Source of the DNA: Apostichopus parvimensis
Taxonomy: Eukaryota; Echinodermata; Holothuroidea; Aspidochirotida; Stichopodidae
Direction: 5' to 3'
DNA: 29,994 bases
Assembly (NCBI GenBank): GCA_000934455.1
Contig: KN889551.1
Span: forward strand, 30,590-60,583
The first letter of the stretch is position 1, and each line of letters starts with the position of its first letter. Below the pieces are notes generated by a model. That model did not search any database. It worked only from the letters and a program-made list of their open reading frames with translations, and was not told where the DNA came from. Made by a program: the position numbers and the translations under genes. Positions 20,601 through 29,994 of the stretch are shown here, one piece after another.

Positions 20601-23600
20601 TTAATCCACGTGCGAACGTGTTAATCTAATATCGTACGTCGAGTATGAATGAAGGATGGTGTGGGTTGCTTTTTGGAAAGGTTTGTGCTTTTCTTTTTGG
20701 AAGTGTATGTTAAAAAACAAAGGCCCTAATATAGCGTGTTTTTTTTAAAAAAAAATTTATAAACGTGCGTGTAAGAGTAGTACATAGCCTAGGCTATGCA
20801 TATTGAATGTATTACATTGACAGTCTCGTAACTAAGTGCTTTGAACTGTAGATGAAAGTTGAGAAAAATACCGGTTGTAGTTACGATACCGGTATTCATG
20901 TTGCAACACTACCGGTTGTGTGAAATCCGACTACCGCACAACGCTATTTGCAGCCCAACTTGCATTCATGTTGTCATGTTGAAAGTTAACCATATCTGCA
21001 ACTAGGTGCTTCTTAATTTGAATAGCAGGCAACTAATTGTGATTATGTAATTGATTCTTACAAAAAATAAACTTGTACTCACCACTCAAACTTGTAAGTT
21101 TCAGTAAACGCAACAGCACAAGACAAGTCATATGCTACTGTATGAAGGGATGGAAGTATTTTGTTTCATGGTCTGAATATTTGTAACATTAATAAATGTA
21201 GTGGCATAAATTTACTACTTCAAGAATGCTTTTATGGAAGCAATCTATCTCACCTTAAGTATTCTTGTGTGTTAGTTTATTTCTACCACTCTTTATGGCA
21301 GGTACGTACCCGACTTTCATGGTCGGGTATCAAGGTCTAAAGTAGCTATGTTGCGAACAATACAACTGGAGTAATTTTTCTCAGAATATTTTTAATTATT
21401 AAATATTTAAGCCTTTGAAAAAAAAAAGACATTTAATGAGTGGAATCTTGGATAGATCAGATTCTGCTGTAAATTGCAATACTTTGAATAATTTATGCAT
21501 AATGGGATGTTAAAGTTGAAGGTAGGGTGAGAACTTTTAGTCTTTCCTTGCTTAGTTACTGGCTGCCCAGCTACTGTGAATAAACCCACTTTCTAACACT
21601 GCAAGATGTTCTGGTAGTCATTTTTAACCACGTTCTTTGATTCATAATGGTTCGCCATGATCTTTAACAATACTTTGGTGATTTATTTTGTCATCGTGCA
21701 GAGTTTTGCCAGACGGGACTGCCGGAAGACCCAGAAAACCCTGCAACTGTACAAAATCTCAGTGTCTGAAACTGTGAGTATCAATGTAGGGCTAATTAAC
21801 TATGAAGAAGGTGGGCAGAAGAATTATGATACCTGATTTCTCTCTTGTGTTGGTTTGATTAAAATTGCATCAAATTCCCTCAAGACTCTGAGTGCTAACT
21901 GATGAATTGTTATTTTGATTTCCCCATCTTGTGCAGAAAGTCTCATAGAAAATTCCATCTGAGTAGTAAAGGCTTGTCACAGAGCTTTATATACGACGGT
22001 CAAAGATTACTAGCAATGTGCAATTCGAAGAGAGACTTGTGAAAACGTTAAAAAACTTCATTCATAGCATCTGTCCCATGTTTCATGTGTCGTATAATTT
22101 GTACCTTTTTCTTATAAAATGTTCCGAAAATTTGATCGGCTTTGCTGATGACACAACATTGTTGGGCAATGACTCTGATATGTACTGCCAATGCAGAAAA
22201 CTTGTGATGAACCACAAATAACACTATGATTTATTTGTGAGTTTAATATGGAGTTTAATATGTGAGTTTAATAATGGTTTAATATGGAGCTTCATATCCT
22301 CTCTCTGAAGAAAAACCAATCACAGATGACAGATGGTAAAGCCAGTCAAAACAGTCTAAACAATCTTTAATTTTTGTACTGTTGCGTAGTAAATGAGACA
22401 CAATCATGTGGATGGATTTGTTTTTCGGCCAGAGTTTTGACCCATACACAGAACTCGAGGCAATGAAACATTTGGACAATGACATTGTCTTTGTTTATCC
22501 AAAACATAAATTAAATGCATGACTGGAAAGGTGTAGTGGCCTTTCGGTTCATTAATACGCACTAGGCGGCATGCTTGTTCTCTGCGAATGAGCCAAAGTT
22601 GTCCAAAAAGTGTTTAATCATGATTCTGTGATTGTTAGCTTTACAGTAGTACCAAAAAAGTGTGCAAGCATTGGTATCTGTGTTTAAGAGTTGGGATCTG
22701 TGTGTAAATGTGAGGCTTTAAAGTAATTTTTTGGGGGATGATCATAATGATTGACAACAAAGTTGTCTGTCACTAAAAAAAAATTGAATAATTTTGCTGC
22801 AAGTTGACACCAACTCAATTGAGAACGCATTCAGTTTGATGAGGAAATGTATCAATGACATCAAATCATGGATGACTCGGAAATTTTCTGAAATTGAATA
22901 GTGAGAAAACAGAACTGTTGATCATCTGTTCAAAATGTACTCAAAACAAGGAGGCAAATTCCTTCATCTGAGATAGTAGAGCAAGTGAGCAAGCTCGTAA
23001 TATGAGAGTTGTGTTAGAGTCGTCTTTTAAGTGTAGGACCTTGCAAAAGCAGGTCCACAGCTCTGGAATACAGAAGTCTCCCTTTACACTTAAAAAACAA
23101 TCCAGGAATTGTCAACTTTTATAGAAGCTGTTGTTTTCTTTACTGTCATCCTTGTTCTAACAGTGCTTCTGAGCAGTTTCCAACTGGATAATAGTGCTAT
23201 ACAAATCCATATTTAATATTATTATTATTTGTATAATGTTTAAGGTGAGCCTTCCATGACTTGTATTTAACTAATGCAAATATTTTACCCTTATTGATTT
23301 CTTTAACAACAGTTACTGTGACTGCTTTGCAAACGGAGAATTCTGTCACGAGTGCAACTGCTGCAATTGTTTAAATAACCAGGAACATGAGGAAGACAGG
23401 AAGAGAGCCATCAAATGTTGTCTTGAGAGAAATCCCCAGGCGTTCCATCCTAAAATTGGCAAGGGGGCAGCCGGTCAGTCGCAGCGTCGTCATAACAAGG
23501 GATGTAACTGCAAGAGATCGGGCTGCTTAAAAAACTATTGTGAATGCTACGAGGTAAGTTTCTCTGAGTCTCTTATCTGAGTATATTTGATTGAGGTTAT

Positions 23601-25075
23601 TCGTATCAATTCATCTCGCATGTACAGACTGTAGGAATGGTAGAAAGGTAATGTAGAGCAGCGGTCCACAAACTTTTAGGACCACAACCGCGAATGTTCC
23701 ATGAGGATTGAGTCACAATCCAGTAGACCCCGCACCTCTCAGAATCAATGTCCAGAATACATGAAAGAACAGCAGACCCCTTACCTCTCAGAATCAATGT
23801 TCAGAATACATGAAAGCTAGCATGGAGTAATGACATGATGGTAAAATATTAAACTTAATCTCTCTCCGTCGGCACGCTATGAAAACCTTAGATAAATTTT
23901 CAATGTCCGGGGACCCACTGTTAACTTCACAACCCACTTTCTTAGGGGTAGAGAACTAAAGCACTGTGAAACGTAGCCAGACATCACGGATAACAAGGGA
24001 ATCGATTGAAAAGTTTTTTCTCAGTCACTCAAAAAAAAGTGTTTGGTTAAATTGTATTGACTCTACTGTCTATTGTCAGTTGTATTGGTGTTTCTTTACT
24101 TGCAGGCCAAAATTCCATGTTCTTCCATTTGTAAGTGTGTGGGCTGTAAGAACTTTGAGGAGTCGCCAGATCGCAAGAGTCTGATGCATCTGGCGGATGC
24201 CGCAGAGGTCAGACACCAGCAGCAAGCTGCAGCCAAAGATAAGCTTTCATCACAAATACAAGAATTCCCAGAGAGACCACCACAGTACGGAGAATCAGGA
24301 GAAAGGTTAGTCTAATAATAATGATTCCTTGTTGCTTGAACAGAGTAACTCATTCATTCCTTACTGATTGAACAGAGTAACTCATAGAATGCAGCTTCAT
24401 TGATCTGTATATATGTTAGTCTAAGTATTGATTCCTTACTGCTTGAACAGAAAATCTCATTCATTGCTTGCTGATTGAACAGAGTAACTCATAGAATGCA
24501 GCCTTATTGACCTGTATATGTGTTAGTCTACGTATTCATTCCTTGCTGATTGAACAGAGTAACTCATAGGATGCAGCCTCATTGACCTGTATATGTGTTA
24601 GTCTACGTATTCATTCCTTGCTGATTGAACAGAGTAACTCATAGGATGCAGCCTCATTGACCTGTTTATGTGTTAGTCTACATATTCATTCCTTGCTGAT
24701 TGAACAGAGTAACTCATAGGATGCAGCCTCATAGGATGCAGCCTCATATGGTGCATACAGATTGATGTTTACTGCAGGTAGGTATGTATGCACTTCCCGT
24801 TAGTTGTGTGTAAGTGCACTAGAGTTAACAGAAGTGACATAGAACCATGGATTTGACAGTTATTTTTATTTTATTTTTTTTCCACCAGGTTACCATTTTC
24901 ATTCATCACTTCAGAAGTAGCAGAAGCAACATGTAACTGCCTGCTAGCACAAGCAGATGAAGCTGTGAGAGGAGAAGTCACACAGAGCGAGGCAGAGAGG
25001 ATGATTCTTGAAGAGTTTGGCAGATGCCTGAAGCATGTTATAGCTTCAGCTAGCAGAAGCAAAGGTAGAGACTGA
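10895..25075 (+). CDS. LIN54: LIN54, CXC-domain DNA-binding subunit of the MuvB core (DREAM/MMB)
   Basis: LIN54 tethers the MuvB core to CHR sites (TTTGAA) in cell-cycle promoters, in DREAM (repression) and MMB (activation). Joined exons: 10895-11683, 13501-13699, 15240-15352, 18079-18261, 19195-19298, 21702-21773, 23313-23553, 24106-24305 and 24889-25075. These total 2,088 nt, 695 residues plus TGA, against about 749 in human. Residues 1-460 are Ser/Thr/Gln-rich and low in structure, with SP sites (S165, S207) and a KKRK basic patch (225-228) that may be a nuclear signal. The two CXC motifs run from KPCNC (475-479) to NFEE (about 585), joined by the hinge [11 protein letters not shown]. Tyrosines 488 and 562 match the two human CHR-contacting tyrosines and keep the same 74-residue spacing. 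The C-terminus ([20 protein letters not shown] and EEFGRCL) is the conserved helical tail. The start has a perfect Kozak ACCACCATGG. Confidence 0.96.
11684..13500. other. LIN54 intron after coding exon 1
   Basis: 1.8 kb of AT-rich DNA with no recognisable element or conserved frame; short open frames here are not supported. Confidence 0.6.
13501..13699 (+). CDS. LIN54: LIN54 coding exon 2 (residues 264-329)
   Basis: After ATTCATCAG it reads [19 protein letters not shown], then [19 protein letters not shown], ending with one base of the next codon at GTAAGT. Confidence 0.9.
13700..15239. other. LIN54 intron after coding exon 2
   Basis: 1.5 kb; a C-rich run at about 13747-13768 and otherwise nothing recognisable. 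Confidence 0.6.
15240..15352 (+). CDS. LIN54: LIN54 coding exon 3 (residues 330-367)
   Basis: After TTGTTCCCAG it completes an alanine codon and reads [18 protein letters not shown], ending APSR at GTAAGT. An opposite-strand frame here is a shadow. Confidence 0.9.
15353..18078. other. LIN54 intron after coding exon 3
   Basis: 2.7 kb; a run of 12 G at 16060-16071 and the 88-bp minisatellite at its 3' end. The rest shows no recognisable element. Confidence 0.6.
17545..18075. repeat. 88-bp minisatellite ending at the LIN54 exon 4 acceptor
   Basis: Six units with period 87-90 bp; GGATTG landmarks lie at 17585, 17675, 17762, 17850, 17938 and 18026. Each unit ends in TTTTTATCATTTTATATGG, whereas the last ends TTTTTATCATTTTACAG and forms the splice acceptor. 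Units before the last lack that AG. Confidence 0.92.
18079..18261 (+). CDS. LIN54: LIN54 coding exon 4 (residues 368-428)
   Basis: After CATTTTACAG it reads [18 protein letters not shown], then [15 protein letters not shown] and ends NYLAV at GTAAGT. Its acceptor directly follows the 88-bp minisatellite. Confidence 0.92.
18262..19194. other. LIN54 intron after coding exon 4
   Basis: 0.9 kb of AT-rich sequence with no feature that I can support. Confidence 0.6.
19195..19298 (+). CDS. LIN54: LIN54 coding exon 5 (residues 429-463)
   Basis: After TTTTTATCACAG it reads [17 protein letters not shown] and ends KANG-GG at GTAAGG. The 104-bp length (phase 2) fits exon 6 exactly. Confidence 0.9.
19600..19607. 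repeat. Left target-site duplication TTTGCAGC
   Basis: Identical to 20947-20954 on the other side of the element; an 8-bp length fits the hAT superfamily. Confidence 0.9.
19608..20946. mobile_element. Non-autonomous hAT-type DNA transposon with intact 8-bp duplication
   Basis: The 1,339-bp element begins TAGGGTTGTGCGG and ends in the inverse CCGCACAACGCTA (one mismatch). It is flanked by identical 8-bp copies of TTTGCAGC (19600-19607 and 20947-20954). Subterminal ACCGGTA/CCCGGTA repeats are typical of such hAT ends. No transposase frame is present. It sits in the LIN54 intron between coding exons 5 and 6. It also holds a hairpin near 20539-20560 (CTATTCCA..TGGAATAG). Confidence 0.93.
20947..20954. 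repeat. Right target-site duplication TTTGCAGC
   Basis: Identical to 19600-19607. Confidence 0.9.
21702..21773 (+). CDS. LIN54: LIN54 coding exon 6 (residues 463-487), start of CXC-1
   Basis: After TCATCGTGCAG it reads [20 protein letters not shown], then CLK and CT of the next leucine at [17 protein letters not shown] is the hallmark of the LIN54/tesmin CXC domain. Confidence 0.96.
22018..23239 (+). mobile_element. Degenerate CR1/L2-like non-LTR retrotransposon
   Basis: A frame at 22130-22200 reads [18 protein letters not shown], the reverse-transcriptase catalytic box in F-ADD form. At 22850-22940 a second piece reads [10 protein letters not shown], then after a one-base shift [14 protein letters not shown], the block that normally follows within about 40 residues. 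The ~600-bp gap implies insertion or rearrangement. Near 23050-23140 comes a C-terminal phrase (GPQLWN-like), and the end is GTGCTATACAAATCC plus (ATT)n. It is clearly dead: frameshifted and deleted. It lies in the LIN54 intron between coding exons 6 and 7. Confidence 0.8.
23313..23553 (+). CDS. LIN54: LIN54 coding exon 7 (residues 487-567), CXC-1, hinge and CXC-2
   Basis: After TTTAACAACAG it reads [16 protein letters not shown], the hinge [13 protein letters not shown] and [19 protein letters not shown] at GTAAGT. Y488 and Y562 are the predicted DNA-contact tyrosines. C504 and C522 are cysteines absent from the human sequence as I remember it. Confidence 0.97.
23658..23955. mobile_element. 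hAT-like remnant with internal 49-bp duplication
   Basis: CAGCGGTCCACAAACTTTT at 23660 resembles the common hAT terminus CAGTGGTTCCCAAACTTTT, and the far side (GACCCACTGTTAAC..) is decayed. Inside, a segment starting AGACCCC and ending CATGAAAG occurs at 23725 and 23774 (49-bp period). No target duplication was found. Confidence is moderate. Confidence 0.5.
24106..24305 (+). CDS. LIN54: LIN54 coding exon 8 (residues 568-634), end of CXC-2
   Basis: After TTTACTTGCAG it reads [20 protein letters not shown], then [11 protein letters not shown] and ends GESGE-AG at GTTAGT. The third minisatellite begins at this donor. Confidence 0.96.
24306..24750. repeat. 75-109-bp minisatellite starting at the LIN54 exon 8 donor
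   Basis: Five units begin GTTAGTCTA at 24306, 24415, 24522, 24597 and 24672. The first is the real donor of LIN54 coding exon 8. Units 1 and 2 are 109 and 107 bp because they carry an extra ~33-bp subunit (ATTCCTT..GATTGAACAGAG); units 3 and 4 are 75 bp. The last decays in a short GGATGCAGCCTCATA duplication. Confidence 0.9.
24889..25075 (+). CDS. LIN54: LIN54 coding exon 9 (residues 634-695) and stop
   Basis: After TTTCCACCAG it reads [20 protein letters not shown], then [19 protein letters not shown] and ends SKGRD-TGA. A GTAGAG within the last codons could act as an alternative donor. Confidence 0.94.
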
Positions 25076-25470
25076 AGCTAATCTCAATGATCTAGTCAGC
25101 TACAGTGTGTACATGTAGTCTAACAGATACTGTGTTAAAGAGAATCAATGTATAAGGGAATCTGTTAATATTTGTGTTAATAATTCATGAATTTTAATAT
25201 TAATATTAATATTTGTGTTATATTTGTGTTATATTTGTGTTATAAATGTTAATATTTGTGTAAATAATTCATGAATTTTAAGCAGGTCCACACTTTGTTA
25301 AAAAGTTGTGTTCTTTATAGTGATTTTAAGGTAGTGCAGTGACCAGATGTCCTTGATTTCCGGGAGAGTCCCCAGATCTTATGTACTGTCCCACGACTTC
25401 ATGTTCTGTCTCCTGGTCTTTGCAAATGTCTCTGGAATTATGAAAAGTCCTGTTAAACGCCCTGAATAAA
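25076..25470 (+). other. LIN54: LIN54 3'UTR with candidate poly(A) signal
   Basis: Follows the stop codon. An AT-rich repeat (25163-25281) contains two copies of AATAATTCATGAATTTTA and several TATTTGTGT units. The first AATAAA after the stop is at 25465-25470. The real cleavage site is unknown and the UTR could be longer. Confidence 0.5.
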
Positions 25471-25558
25471 TAAAGTTCTTACCCTGATTTGAGCCTTCTG
25501 TGTGTGTTGGACAGCCATGGCATTTTTCTTTGACCCAAAAAAAATCGCTAAATAGAGC

Positions 25559-25584
25559 GGGGGGGGGGGGGGGGGGGGGGGGGG
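25559..25584 (+). repeat. Run of 26 G, with a second run of 13 G at 25640-25652
   Basis: Pure G tract of 26 bases; the exact length is unreliable in most assemblies. An 11-C run follows at 25925-25935. These lie just downstream of LIN54 and could fold as G-quadruplexes. Confidence 0.85.
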
Positions 25585-26030
25585 TCCCCTAACGAAATAT
25601 TTCTTTCTGAAAATTCGGGCGATATGCTGAGAATTTTTCGGGGGGGGGGGGGTGAAGGGGGAACTTAACGCCTGAGGTCATCGTAGGGGGTACACAGTTA
25701 TTGGGTGAGAGTGCAGGAAGTGGACAAGGAGGCCGAACCCTGGTGGGGGTCCAGTTGACAAAGCCATCAGAAGCTATAGCACTTCCAGATATTTCATGTT
25801 CTCTTGTGACTTATAAGCACAGATATTGGCCTGGGGGAGGCTCCATTCATTCTCTCATAGTGCTTCAGAAAAACAGAAAAATATATGTTAGAAAGAGGAA
25901 TTGGTCTGAAATTTCTTTTAAACTCCCCCCCCCCCATCGGATCATGGGAAGGTATAAGCAGATTCTAATGGCCTTAGTGAAAACAAGTTGGTATTCGTCA
26001 TTTACAAGTTACAACAACAATTAAATTTCT

Positions 26031-26064
26031 AGCCTGCAAAGAAGATCCTGCTAGGATCAATACG
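26031..26064 (+). repeat. Partial third copy of the foldback arm motif
   Basis: AGCCT followed by AAGAAGATCCTGCTAGGATC matches the arm of the 826-979 foldback. Flanking sequence does not match, so this is a short fragment downstream of LIN54. Confidence 0.6.
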
Positions 26065-27933
26065 CTAGAAGATTATGAAGTGAATAAGATGTCTTATTTG
26101 GATAGTCTACTGAGCATATAGTTTGATCTGCAAGTAAAGTATGTTGAATTTAGTCACAACACTTTGACACTGTCATAGTTTAGTGTGGACAGCAATTTGC
26201 TAGAAGCCATTCTACACTATGCCTCCCCTAGTCTAGTCACTTCTGCTATATGACATACCTTCATCATTGTGTTAAATGATAGTGGTGTCAAGATTCCACT
26301 CAGAGATGTGACTCATAGTACAGAGAATAACCCATTGTACTGCCACATTTGAGGATTGTCACTCAAGCCTAGACCGACATATCGTTCATTTGTAGGTTAC
26401 CGTTATATAGCATGTAGGGCATTATAGAAGAGTAATGAGTTTAGGAGAGTAACATCGTCCCATTTTAAATGGCATTTTGATTTATTTATGCTGTAACAAT
26501 GCGTTATTGAAGTTTTTTTGAAAAGATTGTTATAAGTTGATAATGCTGGTGGCAATTTAAGAGTTAGAATTTGCGTCAGCTTGCTCCAGACAAGTCCAAA
26601 ATTTGATCAAGTTCTTTTCAATCAATTAGAATGCAAGTTAGTGCAGAGGGAATTGTGTGTTGAAACATACCACAACCACTCAGCTAGCTGCATTGAAGAG
26701 GCAACACTGAAAGAAAATCACAGTGATCTAGTTAGCGTCAATGAATAACAAAGCATATGATAGCAGAGGCAAATGTACACTGAATCTCCAACTACCAATG
26801 GCAAGCACTTGCCAGTGCTTTTCATTAAAATATAATAATATATAATGATTTCCAAAAAAGTATGTTGCCCCTAACTTTCTCATTGTTTCAATGTACCTTG
26901 TTTTTTTCTTCCCCCAACCATCAACAGGACCTTCTTGATCTCTAGCAAAGGACCAACCATGGAGCCCTTGTCTATCATGTCGCACCCCTCTGGTTCCTTT
27001 CTCTGTGATGCTATTGGGCCTGTGCCTGGCGGAGGTAGAATCTAAGAGGTTATTGATTCTGAGTGCCGAACTGCAGATGTAAGAAAAAGTGAAAGATTGG
27101 CCAGGTCTGTCTTACAAGGAGGAATTGTAGTCTGATGCCACGCTTTGCCAGCCAACCCAGTTTTCTGAAAGCTGTTTGTCTAGATGCATCAATACGGCAG
27201 TTGTATAGCTCCCTTTGGGAGTTACTGTGGCAGAAAATCCAATGTCAGATGTATTAGTTGTGCATGAATACTTTCCCCAATAATTCTGTGTGATTGTGTG
27301 GCCTTCATAGAAAACCAGCATGTGGCAATAATGTCAGCTTTGCCATCATAGCTACTTATGTAATATCCATCATTGCATTTTGTTGCGGCTTGGAAAATCT
27401 ATTGATTTTTGAGAGAAATTGAGTCATATCCAGAAGTGTGTGTGACCTTGAAGGTACATTCGCGCAAGTGGGTGACCTACTTGACCAATATTCGCATCTC
27501 GAGTAAATTTCATACTGTGACAAGAATATTTAGAAAGTAGTGCACTTTCTGGGCAACACATCAATACTGTCATGTGTGTGTGTGTGCGTGTCTGACCTGT
27601 TTGGCCAAGTCATGTTCCAAATTAAAACAGCTTTTCATTCCCTTCTCCCAAAATGCAAGAAGAATAGCTTGCAATCCTTTTAATATGGAGACTTGATGAT
27701 CCATTTTATCAGTCTTGAAGTATTTGGGATTTAAATTAATCCAAAGTATGGGTTTTGGGGTTTTTTTTATTAAGATTTGTCAAACCATTCGACTCAAATC
27801 ATGAAACTTGTAAGACTGGTCTCAGATATCAAGGTTAATAAATGTTTTACATGCCTGATGCCATTCTTTGACAGTGCTCAGTAGCCCTAGGTCATACTAC
27901 TTGACCATCGCAACATGTTCAAACAGCCGTAAA

Positions 27934-27999
27934 GTTTCAAGAAAAAGTTTTTTCAAGAAACAGTTTCAAGAAACAGTTTCAAGAAACAGTTCCAAGAAA
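27934..27999 (+). repeat. Short tandem of TTTCAAGAAACAG
   Basis: Five TTC(C/A)AAGAA-type cores at about 27936, 27952, 27965, 27978 and 27990, spaced 12-16 bp with a 13-bp central period. Confidence 0.75.
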
Positions 28000-29994
28000 G
28001 CATCTATGTTGGTTGTCAATGGATTAAGGTGAAATGGTAAATGACAGATGATTGTAAACTGTTATGCTTTGTTGATTGCATTGACATATATTATTGTTAC
28101 ATAGCAATAGTCCACATTAGACTGATATATCATGTTATTCACCACATGTACATTTTGCATTCCTTGTAATCCAGCATTCATTACATAGACATTTGCTTTA
28201 CTATTTGTATACTCTACTCTTAAAGACTGCCTTGAATATTAATCTTTGCTAATTTAAAAATGTATTTCAGCTGAATTGCTACCTCCGAGTAGCATCAATG
28301 TTAGGTACCCCACCCCCACCCCCAAAGCCCTCACAAACCCCCCACCCATCACTCCCAAGTTTGTACAAAATTGTCAATTCTTCACCTTTATGGCAGCATT
28401 TTGAATTTCCAATTATTGATTTAAGTGGTTGCAACTATATCCTCCCCACAGACATAAGCTTATTTTACTTAACAAGTGCTATTTATAGCAAGTACTTAAT
28501 ATCCCAGTTGCATCTGAAACATTTGACACCCAGACGATTCCTTTAAGTGAGCTTCAATCCTATTCAAGGGCAAAGGAACACAGATTGAAATAGAAAAAAT
28601 ATTGCAGGATGGTGGAACAGTTTCAAATCATTAAGATATATTTCAACAGGATAAGGCATGGAAAAGCTTCGACTCAATTGACCATACATATCACACTATT
28701 CTTTTCTACAACCTACTTTTTTGGGGGGACTTTTAACAAGTTCTTCAAAAGTCAAGCCTAAGCCACTTTGAAATGTTAAACCCTTGCTTTAACTAAATAT
28801 CATAATTCTAAACAGCTACAAAGTTGCCATCGATTATTACAGGCTAACCTTCCTTTGAGAAGGATGGTTTAATATTTGGTCATAATAGGTTTTTTTATAA
28901 ACCCTTGACATTATCAAGCATCTCTCGTGAGAGAAGACGTATTCAATACTTGCAAGATATACAACAGTTTAGTACTAAGCTCCAAGTGCAAGGTGTTCTA
29001 CTGTCATCACGTGAGCATGCTATTCATTGTTGTTAATAATAACTCTCCACATATGCATAGGTGTATGTGTGACTTGCTCTTTAAGTTATGAATACTGGGA
29101 AAGGTACCAGCAAGAGTTAATGAGTTTCATTTTAACACCAGGTCTGGCTTGCACTGATTAATGTGCAGTAAAGCAGCTGTAGAGACTTCTACAGTATATG
29201 TGTGTGTGTGTACATCAGCAAGAATGAAAACTAGCAGTATTATTGGCCAATATAACTATCAATACAAATTATTGTAATATATTCATTCATCTTTTTATAA
29301 AGAGATGTATAAGAGATGTAACAGAAACTGGAAATTCCATTTACTCACCCTTTTCATTGTACAAGTTACTACCAATGTTAAGCAGCAGATTCCCTGTAGT
29401 ATTGTAGTTAAATGAAAACATGATGTGATATGTGTCTCTAGTTCGATGGATACCAAGAATTCTCTCCCTGACCCTGTGTACCCGGGTGTTTTATCTAATT
29501 GTAAGAATTGCGTAAAATATGTGAATAGCCCAATTGAACCAATTGTTGTAAGGAGCGGGGAATGGAAGCTTCTACATGAGTTTATACATCCTGGATGAAT
29601 GGCATTGAATATTTTTATATTACATAAATATGAGCTTTGTAATGTCATAAAGTGACAAGCATCTATGCAGTTACTCTGGTCAAGGAGTAGCAGCTCCCTG
29701 CTCTGGTTGATGTTTGTGGTTGATGTTGTAATAATTGGCAGAATAACATAATGTGCTGCATCAATCCATTATGTACAGCAGCCTGGTCATCATTTTGTTA
29801 TGAGGAACCCACAACTTTCGGGATACAAATTTCTAGATATGATATCTTAGAAGACATGGTCTAACGAAAGCCATTGCATATTTTATTTTTTTTATTTATA
29901 CCCAATCAAATGCCTCTATATGCTGGAATATATTAGTGTGTCATTGTTTATGGTTGTTGTGTGTTTGACCACTGAGGACTTGTCACCATCGCTA

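Larger units (their letters stand above)
25471..29994. other. Region downstream of LIN54 without a recognised gene
   Basis: 4.5 kb with G/C homopolymers (25559-25935), a foldback-arm fragment (26031), TG microsatellites (about 27573-27588 and 29198-29212), a C-rich stretch (28305-28350) and a TTTCAAGAAACAG tandem (27934-27999). Open frames at 26728, 27112, 28298 and 29295 do not resemble known proteins and lack gene structure. It may be 3'UTR or intergenic. Confidence 0.5.

Noticed and set aside
21307-21327. Hairpin ACCCGAC..GTCGGGT
   Set aside because: A single 7-bp stem with a 7-nt loop in an intron; too common to claim function.
22279-22485. Minus-strand 68-codon frame inside the LINE remnant
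   Set aside because: Runs opposite to the LINE pieces and matches no retroelement motif I recognise; probably chance.
25325-25440. Decayed repeated phrases (CTGTCCC, TGTCTC) suggesting another DNA transposon
   Set aside because: No termini, duplications or coding remnant could be found, so no element is called.
29295-29648. 117-codon minus-strand frame at the right end
   Set aside because: No domain, no conserved motif and no gene context; a plus-strand 50-codon frame here is equally unsupported.

Overview
The window is intron-rich animal nuclear DNA, AT-rich, with GT-AG introns, dispersed SINE/LINE/hAT remnants and several minisatellites. The proteins are strongly animal-like. The repeat flavour (a tRNA-type SINE with a GCGCTTTATAAATCC-(ATT)n tail, and many TAGGCCTA-like motifs) suggests a marine deuterostome invertebrate, most likely an echinoderm. 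A sea cucumber is only a guess. There are no prokaryotic genes, no CRISPR arrays and no functional RNA genes that I can support.

Two genes lie head to head. On the minus strand (about 1-8,349) is COPS4, COP9 signalosome subunit 4. Nine coding exons can be joined in phase and give residues 1-362; only about the last 44 residues lie beyond the left edge. On the plus strand (10,895-25,075) is LIN54, the CXC-domain DNA-binding subunit of the DREAM/MuvB complex. Nine coding exons join in phase to 695 residues, with a perfect Kozak start and a stop. About 270 bp separate the COPS4 start codon from a strong splice donor (8,617) that probably ends a LIN54 5'UTR exon. This gap is therefore a shared bidirectional promoter. 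It contains GGGCGCG, a 4-nt spacer and TTTGAA: the layout of a CDE/CHR element, the type of site that LIN54 itself binds. From memory, COPS4 and LIN54 are also divergent neighbours in human, so the pair may be an old linkage.

The introns hold the unusual material. Three separate minisatellites each abut a splice junction: a 55-bp array made from the 3' end and donor of COPS4 exon 6 (12 intronic decoy donors), an 88-bp array ending at the acceptor of LIN54 coding exon 4, and a 75-109-bp array starting at the donor of LIN54 coding exon 8. Other items are an inverted pair of SINE sequences flanking COPS4 exon 5, a 68-bp-arm foldback element with a hammerhead-like core, a complete non-autonomous hAT element with a perfect 8-bp target duplication, a second hAT-like remnant, and a broken CR1/L2-like LINE.

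From 25,076 to the right edge is LIN54 3'UTR and intergenic DNA with homopolymer G/C runs, a short tandem array of TTCnnGAA motifs and no convincing gene.
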